A stretch of 19,737 nucleotides of DNA, taken from positions 1 to 19,737 of the forward strand of contig CAYSKJ010000045.1 of assembly GCA_964431655.1 (NCBI GenBank). The letters are read 5' to 3'. This DNA comes from CAYMEV01 sp964431655 [NCBI: uncultured bacterium]. GTDB taxonomy: Bacteria > CAYMEV01. Shown here piece after piece: positions 7,641-14,671 of the stretch. Position 1 is the stretch's first letter. Each line of letters opens with the position of its first letter. A program made the translations under genes and the position numbers. The notes below the pieces were generated by a model. The model searched no databases. It was not told the origin of the DNA and worked only from the letters and a program-made list of their open reading frames with translations.

Positions 7641-8441
7641 TTATATAATATTTTGAAGCAAAAGCCTGAAGCCGTTCAGATACCACCTTTTATAGCTGAA
7701 ATAGGAATCTCTGACTGATGAACGGAGATATCTGGGATCATCCCCCCAGGAGCCTCCCCTCAGGATTCTCCTTTTACCGTAAACCGGGCCCCTGGGATCT
7801 GACAGGGGGCTGAATTCATAGTAGTCCTCTTTGTAAAAATCAGCGCACCATTCCCATACATTGCCTGCCATATCATAAAGGCCGAACGAGTTTGGCAGTT
7901 TGCTTCCCACTGGCTGGGGGCATTTAAGCCCCTTTTCTCCGGTATTGGCATAGTACCAGGCATAATTTTCTATTTCAGACCCAGGCTCATCCTTTCCCCA
8001 GTAATATTCCTCATCCGCACCCGCCCTGGCACAGTATTCCCACTCAGCCTCAAAAGGCAGGCGGAAGTTAAGCCCCGTAATACCCCCTAAACTTTTTGAA
8101 TACAGGACTGCGTCCTCCCAGCTGATGTGACTGGCGGGGCAATCATCGCTTTCTCCGCAATAATCACGGTTTTCAAAGGGCCTGTCCGGGGAAAGGGTAT
8201 TCCACTGCCTGATAGTTACGGGATACTTGCCCATCCAAAAATCACGGCCGAGCTTCACGCGATGCCTGGGTTTCTCGTCAGGACTGCAGTGCTTCGGCCG
8301 CAGGCAACTGCCCATCATGAACTCCCCCGCAGGGATCAGGATAAAGTAGAAGGCTGTATCCTCTATTTCTATGAGCAACTCCTTCTTTTTGTCGCTGTTT
8401 TCATAAACCTTCACGCTATTTTTTTTTTCATCATTCATCAT
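7641..8441 (-). CDS. SUMF1/FGE-like protein lacking the catalytic cysteines
   Basis: 266 residues from the ATG at 8441, chosen because GGAG lies 7 bases upstream; an ATG at 8447 would be only 1 base from it. The protein shows the C-type-lectin-like fold of formylglycine-generating enzymes: IPAGEFMMGS near the N-terminus, a KYPVT segment, RLPFEAEWEYCARAG, AGNVWEW and RGGSW near the C-terminus, ending NGFR. Family members with this fold either oxidise a sulfatase cysteine or act as binding or structural domains. In the enzyme a copper-binding Cys follows RGGS(W/Y); here the matching stretch is GDDPRYLRSS, with Leu for Cys. Sulfatase activation is therefore unlikely. No signal peptide is visible, and no sulfatase is in the window. 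The role is unknown. Confidence 0.85.
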   Translation of the reverse strand: MMNDEKKNSVKVYENSDKKKELLIEIEDTAFYFILIPAGEFMMGSCLRPKHCSPDEKPRHRVKLGRDFWMGKYPVTIRQWNTLSPDRPFENRDYCGESDDCPASHISWEDAVLYSKSLGGITGLNFRLPFEAEWEYCARAGADEEYYWGKDEPGSEIENYAWYYANTGEKGLKCPQPVGSKLPNSFGLYDMAGNVWEWCADFYKEDYYEFSPLSDPRGPVYGKRRILRGGSWGDDPRYLRSSVRDSYFSYKRWYLNGFRLLLQNII

Positions 8442-8472
8442 AATCATGCTCCAGAAAAACTTTATAATACTA

Positions 8473-8502
8473 TTTATATCAAAAATTTAATTTGCATAAC
8501 AA
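8473..8502 (-). promoter_or_regulatory. Possible promoter for the SUMF1-like gene
   Basis: Minus-strand TTGTTA (8497-8502) and TATAAA (8473-8478) are 18 bases apart in the divergent 139-base AT-rich gap. The implied leader is about 25 bases and contains the GGAG used to choose the start. Confidence 0.4.
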
Positions 8503-8516
8503 AAATCCAAAATGCT

Positions 8517-8545
8517 TTGACAAAGAGAATCTTAAGATATAAAAT
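8517..8545 (+). promoter_or_regulatory. Strong sigma70-like promoter for the small gene at 8581
   Basis: TTGACA (8517-8522, perfect) and TAAAAT (8540-8545, five of six) are spaced by 17 bases. Transcription should start about 8552, downstream of the ATG at 8548, which rules that ATG out and supports the start at 8581. Confidence 0.65.
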
Positions 8546-8580
8546 CCATGAATCAAACTAATTTAGAATGGAAAGCTTAT

Positions 8581-8817
8581 ATGGATTATCTCAAAAATCT
8601 CATAGAGATAAATAAAGAACTGCGATATAAGATACTGTCCTCCAATGTTTCTAAAAAAGATATAGGTAATGTCATTTTCCACCTCTACCACGGCCAGGCG
8701 CCGGTAGAAATGACCTACTATGACAGCAATATCCTGGTAATTTCCAACAAAGATCTTGAAATAAGGATAAATACCCAATCAGGGCAGGTTTATTACAAGA
8801 CAAAAAAGGACAGATAG
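8581..8817 (+). CDS. Small protein of unknown family
   Basis: 78 residues if started at ATG 8581, which has GGAAAG 5 bases upstream and lies about 29 bases after the predicted transcription start; an in-frame ATG at 8548 would fall upstream of that start. The N-terminal half is charged and helical in character (KNLIEINKELRYKILSSN), and the C-terminal half has alternating hydrophobic and polar residues suggesting a small beta sheet (NILVISNKDLEIRI). No membrane segment, signal, cysteine or known motif is visible. I do not recognise it. It stands alone, with leftward genes on both sides, its own promoter and a terminator that overlaps its stop codon. A real gene is likely because of these signals and composition, but function cannot be said. 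Confidence 0.7.
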   Translation: MDYLKNLIEINKELRYKILSSNVSKKDIGNVIFHLYHGQAPVEMTYYDSNILVISNKDLEIRINTQSGQVYYKTKKDR

Positions 8818-8837
8818 CATAAGCTACCTGCCCTTTT
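8802..8837. terminator. Bidirectional rho-independent terminator
   Basis: An 11-bp inverted repeat (8808-8818 and 8823-8833) with loop ATAA. Read on the minus strand the stem is unbroken (two G-U pairs) and is followed by six T, so it ends the TMEM43-like gene well. Read on the plus strand it has two A-C mismatches and four T, a weaker terminator for the small gene, whose TAG lies inside the stem. Confidence 0.8.
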
Positions 8838-8845
8838 CTAATCTT

Positions 8846-10024
8846 CTATTCTGCCTCTACAACATTTTTCCTCTTTGCTCCCCGAAGCATCTTTATCACA
8901 AGGAATACAAGGCCGCCGGCAATAATAAGGAGTATAACACCCAGAAAAGGCCTGTATACTATCCAGCCCAGGGCAATGGTAAGGAATGAAAAAATAAGGG
9001 CTATTACGCCGGCAAAAATACTGGTACCCATTCCAATTATTGAGCCTATGAAGGGAACAATATCACCCAGTACCGAAAGGGGTTTGAGTATCATGGACAG
9101 ACCGAAGAACATCATGAGAAATCCGACGATACGGAGGATCCATGTCATCATGGTGTTTTCCCGGAAGGCTTGAGCAAACATGGCATCGGAGGATACTACC
9201 CCTGTCTCCAGCCTCTCAATGGTAGTCCCTGCTTTAGTATTATAGGGTTCAAAGGTGTCCCTTACCTGCCTTGATATCAGGCTAACAGTCTGTTTCGGCT
9301 CGACATACTGGAAGGATATCTTCATATCCCCTATCTGGGGGCTGGCAGGGTCCTGCCCCTGGTAGAGCATCCCGTTACTGAGCTTTATCCCTTCCCAGAG
9401 CCTGGCTGACAGGCTGTTCTCTTCATCATCCTGCAGATTAAGATTCTGAAAATTGCTTATCCTGGAAACAAGCCCGGGGGAGAGCTTGAAAGCGCCGAAT
9501 TTAACATCGTTTGCCGACCAGCTTGCTGACTCATACAGCATGGAGGGCGGATTCTGATGTCCTTCTGCCACATGAAAATTGCTCGAGTTTATATGAGAAC
9601 TGCTCCATGCCTTTTCATAGGTGTACTCCGTGACCCTCTCCTCTCCGCCTCCCAGCTTCTTTTTTGTAGTGGTCCTTGAATTTTCCTTCCACTGGTACAT
9701 CTCAACCTTCCTGGAAAGCTTCATGGCATTCAAAGAAACAGGAAATACAGGATCCTGCAGAACATCATGGGTAACAGCATCCCCGGTCAGGTGAACCAGC
9801 TTTCCCTCATACTGGGGATCAACCCTGTCGGTGCCTACAGTGACAACCGCCGCCAGCCCCTCCTTGAGCCCCCTGGCTGTCTTAACCGCTCTTCCCTCAT
9901 TCCAGAAAAGAAGGGGAAAGGCAATAACAAAAAGAACAATTCCTACGAGAATACCCTTAATGGAATCTTTAATCCTGGAAAACCAGCTCCGTGAAGATGT
10001 CACGGTAAAGGAATCATTGGCCAT
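8846..10024 (-). CDS. TMEM43-family membrane protein
   Basis: 392 residues. One membrane segment near the N-terminus (about 24-42, ending FWNEGRAVKTA), a large extracytoplasmic domain (about 45-290) with MYQWKE and the GGGEERVTEYTYEKAW-type segment typical of the family, then a cluster of membrane segments at about 295-375 and a basic tail. This is the layout of TMEM43 (LUMA), a nuclear-envelope protein in animals with bacterial homologues of unknown function. AAGGAGGA lies 6 bases before the ATG. The gene follows the DUF1858-like gene by 50 bases on the same strand, probably as an operon, and ends at the strong terminator at 8802-8837. Family call is confident; bacterial role is not known. 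Confidence 0.88.
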   Translation of the reverse strand: MANDSFTVTSSRSWFSRIKDSIKGILVGIVLFVIAFPLLFWNEGRAVKTARGLKEGLAAVVTVGTDRVDPQYEGKLVHLTGDAVTHDVLQDPVFPVSLNAMKLSRKVEMYQWKENSRTTTKKKLGGGEERVTEYTYEKAWSSSHINSSNFHVAEGHQNPPSMLYESASWSANDVKFGAFKLSPGLVSRISNFQNLNLQDDEENSLSARLWEGIKLSNGMLYQGQDPASPQIGDMKISFQYVEPKQTVSLISRQVRDTFEPYNTKAGTTIERLETGVVSSDAMFAQAFRENTMMTWILRIVGFLMMFFGLSMILKPLSVLGDIVPFIGSIIGMGTSIFAGVIALIFSFLTIALGWIVYRPFLGVILLIIAGGLVFLVIKMLRGAKRKNVVEAE

Positions 10025-10074
10025 AAGAAATCCTCCTTATACATGTCATTTTATATTCTTAAACTTTATTGCGC

Positions 10075-10272
10075 CTACCGGGCATCGATTTTCTTCTGCA
10101 GGTCCCGGAGAAGCTCTTCGATATCAGCTCCCACCATCTCCGCAAAATCCCTCAGGGAATAGTCTGCATCATCAAAAACAAGGTCAGGATTGTCTGTAAA
10201 CATATAGAAAATTTCATCGAGATAGGGGTACCTTTTCAGTACCTCGCCTACCCTGTCCTCCATGAGTAGCAT
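10075..10272 (-). CDS. DUF1858-like small protein
   Basis: 65 residues, acidic, no membrane segment. The segment VGEVLKRYPYLDEIFYMF followed by SLRDFAEMVGADIEELLRDL has the pattern of DUF1858 domains (often found in hybrid-cluster-protein and redox-linked proteins), but without the cysteines many carry. GGAGAG lies 7 bases before the ATG. It lies directly upstream of the TMEM43-like gene and diverges from the HEAT-PilT gene across a 60-base gap. Function is unknown; the family call is by eye. Confidence 0.7.
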   Translation of the reverse strand: MLLMEDRVGEVLKRYPYLDEIFYMFTDNPDLVFDDADYSLRDFAEMVGADIEELLRDLQKKIDAR

Positions 10273-10332
10273 AACAGCACTCTCCGCATATTTTATTTGA
10301 TATTGAAATTATTTTATTATATTTTGGTCGAT

Positions 10333-12816
10333 ATGTCTATATTTAATGAAGATAAATCTGAAATTCTAAAAACCCTGAAAAATAACGTAGGTATATCAAG
10401 AGAGGATAAGATAGAACTCTTAAAATCCCTCCTTTCTGACAGGAAAACAAAAATCAGAGATATAATATGGTTTGCCTTCAGCAGTGACCCTGTACTGCTC
10501 AAAGCCTTCATTCATTTTATAAAAAAGGCAGGGTTTGACAGGAATGATTTTATCTCCTTCATGAACTTAATGAAAGAACAGCCGGCTTCAAACCGAAGGC
10601 TGATACTGGATATGATATCCAGGGAAAACAGCTCTCTCCTTATCGAACCCATAAACTCCTATATAAAGGATAAAAGCCTTGACCGCCATATCCTGGCAAT
10701 GATTTTCGACCTTCCCGACAGGGCTGACTTTGAGGATATTATGCTGTGTGTTCTCGATAAGGTTGAGCACTCCCTGAGGCTCAAGGTCCTTGACAAACTG
10801 AAGGACATCAACCCCCAGACCATACTCAGGATAATGCCCAAATTCAGCGATACAAAAGATCAGGCCATAAAGCAGAAGCTTATCGAGATTGTTACAAATA
10901 ATACCCAGATATCAGATATCCCGACCCTTATAAATTTTTTAAAAGAGGCAAGCCTCAACCAGAAAAGCCGGATAGGCGAAAGGATACTGGAACTCCACAA
11001 AAAGAAAGATATCAGCATATACCAACACCTTATCCCCCTGCTTTCGGACAGCGACAATCACACAAGGATAGTCGCCCTGGATGTCCTGCTGAAGGTTAAA
11101 GACAGCAAAAAGGTCCTGAAAACCATACTGCACTACTTTGAAGAACTCCCGGGCTGGATAAGGGAGAGGGCCCTGGTATCCCTCAAAGCCCATTCGCAGA
11201 CTATAATAACAGACCTTGTCGCTCTTTTCAGGGACGATGATCCTGATACGAGGGCCACAGCCATGATAATCGCATCCAGCTTCCCGGGTGCCGATGTTGC
11301 AAAGAGAATCTCGACCCTTCTGAAAGACCCGGACTGGTGGATAAGGATTACTGCAGCGGAAATACTGGGGGATATGGGTTTTAAAGAGGTGGTTCCGGAG
11401 CTTATCTCCGCTCTCAAGGACCCGGAATCAAGGTGGGCTGCGACGGAAGCCCTGGGCAAGATAAGCGACCGGAGGGCTCTGCCTGCATTGTCATCCCTTG
11501 TCACCGACAGCTCACCTGATGTTCGTATTGAGGCTATCAATGCCCTGAAATCTTTTGATGACCCCATAGTCCTGGATCTTATATCCAGAACAGCCTCCCA
11601 TGATCCCATGATATCCATACGTAACCGGGCCATGGATGCTCTTAAGGAGATGAAGACAAAACTAAATGTCCTGGTTGAAAATGAGGGTGAAATTGAAAAA
11701 AAGGCCAGGGAGATCCTCCTGAGAAGAGACGAGCCCCAGCTTAACAGCTATTTAATCGCAACCAGAAACCAGAATGCCTCGGACCTGCACCTTTCTGTCG
11801 GCCTGCCTCCCAAGCTCAGGGTAAAAGGGGATTTGATAAATGTCAAGGGCAGTAAGCTCTCCAGTGAAGCAATAAAGAATCTGATCTTTCAGATCCTCAA
11901 TGAATACCAGATTGAAAAACTGCAGAAGCAGAAATACCTTGATTTCTGCCACTATATACCCAATGCGGGCAGATACAGGGCCAATGTTTTTTATGACCAG
12001 AAGGGCATGAACGCTGTATTCCGCGTTATTTCAGACAAACCGCCTACCCTTCACGAAATAGGGCTTCCCGACAGAATAGCCAATATAGTCTCCTACCATC
12101 AGGGCCTGATTATAATATGCGGTCCCTCGAGCTCAGGGAAAAGCACCACATTAAACACCCTTGTAAATCTCATTAATGAGTTTAAGAGGGATCATGTCCT
12201 TACCATTGAAGACCCCGTGGAGTTTGTTCATCCTTTCAAAAACAGCCTGATAAACCAGAGGGAGATCGGGAAACATACATCCTCCTATGCGAAAGCCCTG
12301 CGGGCTGCCCTCAGGGAAGACCCCGATGTCATTGTCATAGGGGAGCTCAGGGACCCCGAAAGCATCTCTCTTGCACTTACGGCGGCAGAAACCGGGCATG
12401 TGGTGTTCTGCACCATGAACAGCACCAATGCGGTTAAGGCAATTGACCGCATTATTTCATCCTTTCCCCAGGATATGCAGTCCCAGATGAGGATAAGTGT
12501 GTCAGAGTCCCTGAAGCTGGTCATATCCCAGTACCTGCTGAAATCAAGGGATGGAAAAGGAATGGTGGCAGCCTTCGAGATACTGATGGGTACTCCCAAT
12601 GTGCTCAACCTCATCAGGGAGAACAAGATACTTCAGATAAGCTCCCTGATGGAAATCGGCAAGGGGCAGGGTCATCAGTCCTTTGACAATGCCCTTTTAG
12701 AACTCTACAATAATGGCAGGATAACGGCTGAGACAGCCCACAGCAGGTCAGCAAGAAAAGATCTCTTTACCCCCTACCTGGAGAGCATTTCATCGGACGT
12801 GAATTTCAATGATTAA
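10333..12816 (+). CDS. HEAT-repeat/PilT-like ATPase fusion
   Basis: 827 residues from ATG 10333; an upstream in-frame TTG at 10297 encodes an unlikely hydrophobic stub. Residues 1 to about 445 are helical repeats, clearly HEAT/PBS-lyase type from about 240 on (for example DPDWWIRITAAEILGDMG). Residues about 470-810 are a type IV pilus retraction ATPase of the PilT group: SDLHLSVGLPPKLRV at the N-domain, Walker A GPSSSGKST at 597-605, Asp box TIEDPVEF, Walker B ending GE at 670-671. The His box that reads GTLHTNSA in PilT is CTMNSTNA here, with Asn696 for the His. ATP binding should be kept, but catalysis or coupling may differ. No clear Shine-Dalgarno precedes the ATG. The stop overlaps the next gene's start by 8 bases (ATGATTAA), so the pair is translationally coupled. 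Confidence 0.92.
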   Translation: MSIFNEDKSEILKTLKNNVGISREDKIELLKSLLSDRKTKIRDIIWFAFSSDPVLLKAFIHFIKKAGFDRNDFISFMNLMKEQPASNRRLILDMISRENSSLLIEPINSYIKDKSLDRHILAMIFDLPDRADFEDIMLCVLDKVEHSLRLKVLDKLKDINPQTILRIMPKFSDTKDQAIKQKLIEIVTNNTQISDIPTLINFLKEASLNQKSRIGERILELHKKKDISIYQHLIPLLSDSDNHTRIVALDVLLKVKDSKKVLKTILHYFEELPGWIRERALVSLKAHSQTIITDLVALFRDDDPDTRATAMIIASSFPGADVAKRISTLLKDPDWWIRITAAEILGDMGFKEVVPELISALKDPESRWAATEALGKISDRRALPALSSLVTDSSPDVRIEAINALKSFDDPIVLDLISRTASHDPMISIRNRAMDALKEMKTKLNVLVENEGEIEKKAREILLRRDEPQLNSYLIATRNQNASDLHLSVGLPPKLRVKGDLINVKGSKLSSEAIKNLIFQILNEYQIEKLQKQKYLDFCHYIPNAGRYRANVFYDQKGMNAVFRVISDKPPTLHEIGLPDRIANIVSYHQGLIIICGPSSSGKSTTLNTLVNLINEFKRDHVLTIEDPVEFVHPFKNSLINQREIGKHTSSYAKALRAALREDPDVIVIGELRDPESISLALTAAETGHVVFCTMNSTNAVKAIDRIISSFPQDMQSQMRISVSESLKLVISQYLLKSRDGKGMVAAFEILMGTPNVLNLIRENKILQISSLMEIGKGQGHQSFDNALLELYNNGRITAETAHSRSARKDLFTPYLESISSDVNFND

Positions 12817-13876
12817 AAATAAGATACACAGGTTTTTAAAGCTCATGCTTGACAGGGGCGCATCCGATTTTCACCTGACTGTTGGAAGGCCTCCGATATT
12901 CAGGATAAGCGGTTTACTGGAACCTATAAGATACAAGGTAATAAGCCAGGCAGACTGGAACGAGCTCATAAAACCCATTACAAGGGACGATCTCTGGGAG
13001 GAATATCAGAAAACGGGTGACGTGGACTTTGCCTATGAGGTTGATGGGCTTGCCCGGTTCCGGATCAATCTCTTCAGGCAGGAAAGGGGAGAGGGTGCGG
13101 TCTTCAGGGTTATACCCTCCAGGATAATGACCATTGATCAGCTTGGTCTGCCCAGGCAGGTGCTGCGTCTTGCAGAGATGGAACACGGGCTTATCCTTGT
13201 CACCGGTCCTACAGGAAGCGGCAAATCAACGACCCTTGCTGCTATCATACACCTTATAAACCAGACCAGAGGATATCATATAATAACCCTGGAAGACCCG
13301 ATTGAATTTGTACATGAGAACATGAAGTCCCTGATTCACCAGCGGGAACTGGGGATACACATGGGTTCATTCATTGACGGGCTCAAATCCGCTACCCGGG
13401 AAGACCCGGATGTAATACTTGTGGGAGAGCTTAGAGACCTGGAAACAATAAGGATGGCCCTGGAGAGCGCAGAGAAAGGCCTTCTAGTCTTCGGAACCCT
13501 TCACACCAACAGCGCGGGAAAGACCATAGACAGGATCATCAATGTTTTCCCTGCAAAGGACCAGGATACTATACGTTCCATACTCGGAGAAACACTGAAG
13601 GGTATCCTTGCCCAACAGCTCATGCCGCGAATTGAAGGCGGAAGGGTCGCTGCCCTGGAAGTTCTTTTCGGCTCCCCTGCTCTGGCTAATATAATAAGGG
13701 AAGGCAAGACCCACCAGATTGAAAATTATCTCCTGACGGGCAAAAAGGAAGGCATGATCGCCATGGATGAGAGTATTATGGAACTTCTAAAAGAAAAAAT
13801 TATTTCACCACGCTCGGCTTATGATAAAAGCATAAACAAGGAGCTGTTTGAACCATTTCTAAGGGAAAGCGAATAG
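12809..13876 (+). CDS. pilT: Type IV pilus retraction ATPase PilT
   Basis: 355 residues, normal PilT length. N-domain with GASDFHLTVGRPPIFRI, Walker A GPTGSGKST at 133-141, Asp box TLEDPIEFVH, Walker B VGEL with Glu207, His box GTLHTNSAGKTIDRI with His232, and IIREGKTHQI in place of the AIRNLIRE motif. It should form the hexamer that disassembles type IV pili, driving twitching, DNA uptake or surface sensing. Translation is probably coupled to the HEAT-PilT gene. No pilin, PilB, PilC or secretin genes are in the window. Whether it acts alone or with the fusion upstream (as PilU needs PilT in proteobacteria) is inference. Confidence 0.95.
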   Translation: MIKNKIHRFLKLMLDRGASDFHLTVGRPPIFRISGLLEPIRYKVISQADWNELIKPITRDDLWEEYQKTGDVDFAYEVDGLARFRINLFRQERGEGAVFRVIPSRIMTIDQLGLPRQVLRLAEMEHGLILVTGPTGSGKSTTLAAIIHLINQTRGYHIITLEDPIEFVHENMKSLIHQRELGIHMGSFIDGLKSATREDPDVILVGELRDLETIRMALESAEKGLLVFGTLHTNSAGKTIDRIINVFPAKDQDTIRSILGETLKGILAQQLMPRIEGGRVAALEVLFGSPALANIIREGKTHQIENYLLTGKKEGMIAMDESIMELLKEKIISPRSAYDKSINKELFEPFLRESE

Positions 13877-13880
13877 AGCC

Positions 13881-14630
13881 ATGGAATTATACATCTATGT
13901 AATAATATTCTTTGCAGGACTGTTTGCCGGCATTTTCAATATTATAGGAGGGGGCGGATCAAGTATAACCCTTCCTATCCTTATATTTGCGGGCCTTCCT
14001 CCCCACGTGGCCAACGGAACAAACAGGATAGCAATATTTCTGCAGGGGCTTTTTGCTACCCACCGTTTCCACAGCCAGAAGATGCTCAGGTTTAAGGATG
14101 CCATGATAATTGCGATACCGGCATCCATGGGATCCGTCCTGGGAGCCGGTATCAGCCTGCAGATACCAGAAGAGCTCTTTAAGAAAATAATCGGCATATT
14201 CTTATTTTTGGTCGGGACATCCCTGTTTTTAAAGAAAAATGCCATAACCAGGGAACAGAGCAGGGATAGCTATATAAATCCCAGGCTTATCATATTGTTT
14301 TTCTTTGTCGGGTTTTACGGGGGATTCCTCCAGGCAGGAGTAGGATACCTTATCCTTACAGGCCTTATACTAGTCGGAGGATATAACTACAGGCTTGCCA
14401 ACCCTATAAAACTTGCCATAGCCCTGGTATATACATTCTTTGCAATTGTCATATTCCAGATTTCAGGAAAAATAGACTGGATGACAGCCCTGGTGCTGTC
14501 TGCAGGAAATATTACCGGCAGTGCCATATCCATACCTTTATCCATAAAATTCGGCCAGACAAAAGCGATTGTTTATATTCTGATAGGGCTGATATATTCT
14601 TTCAGCATATACCTTATCTTTTTCAAGTGA
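13881..14630 (+). CDS. TauE/SafE-family membrane permease
   Basis: 249 residues with about seven or eight membrane segments and the family's two glycine-rich repeats: FNIIGGGGSSITLPIL near residue 19 and GGFLQAGVGYLIL near 150, each followed by an Asn-containing segment (NGTNR; NPIKL). The family exports or imports small organic sulfur anions such as sulfite, sulfoacetate or taurine; the substrate is not predictable here. It starts 4 bases after pilT, so it is probably cotranscribed, although no functional link to pili is known. The ribosome-binding site is weak (GAG just before the ATG), suggesting reinitiation from pilT. Confidence 0.88.
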   Translation: MELYIYVIIFFAGLFAGIFNIIGGGGSSITLPILIFAGLPPHVANGTNRIAIFLQGLFATHRFHSQKMLRFKDAMIIAIPASMGSVLGAGISLQIPEELFKKIIGIFLFLVGTSLFLKKNAITREQSRDSYINPRLIILFFFVGFYGGFLQAGVGYLILTGLILVGGYNYRLANPIKLAIALVYTFFAIVIFQISGKIDWMTALVLSAGNITGSAISIPLSIKFGQTKAIVYILIGLIYSFSIYLIFFK

Positions 14631-14671
14631 GGAAACAGCTTCATGATTCATAGTTTTTACAGGTATTCTGT

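Noticed and set aside
8127-8561. Plus-strand open frame of 144 codons
   Set aside because: It is antisense to the SUMF1-like gene, whose motifs are clear, and has no ribosome-binding site or recognisable protein pattern.
10297-10332. Upstream TTG start for the HEAT-PilT fusion
   Set aside because: It adds a hydrophobic AT-encoded stub, has no ribosome-binding site and overlaps likely promoter sequence; ATG 10333 begins normal charged sequence.
10273-10332. Promoters in the divergent gap before the HEAT-PilT gene
   Set aside because: AT-rich with TATAAT-like hexamers on both strands, but none has a convincing -35 at proper spacing, so none is listed.
11133-11633. Minus-strand open frame of 166 codons
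   Set aside because: It lies opposite the HEAT repeats; its Ser/Arg-rich composition is what the antisense of helical repeats gives.
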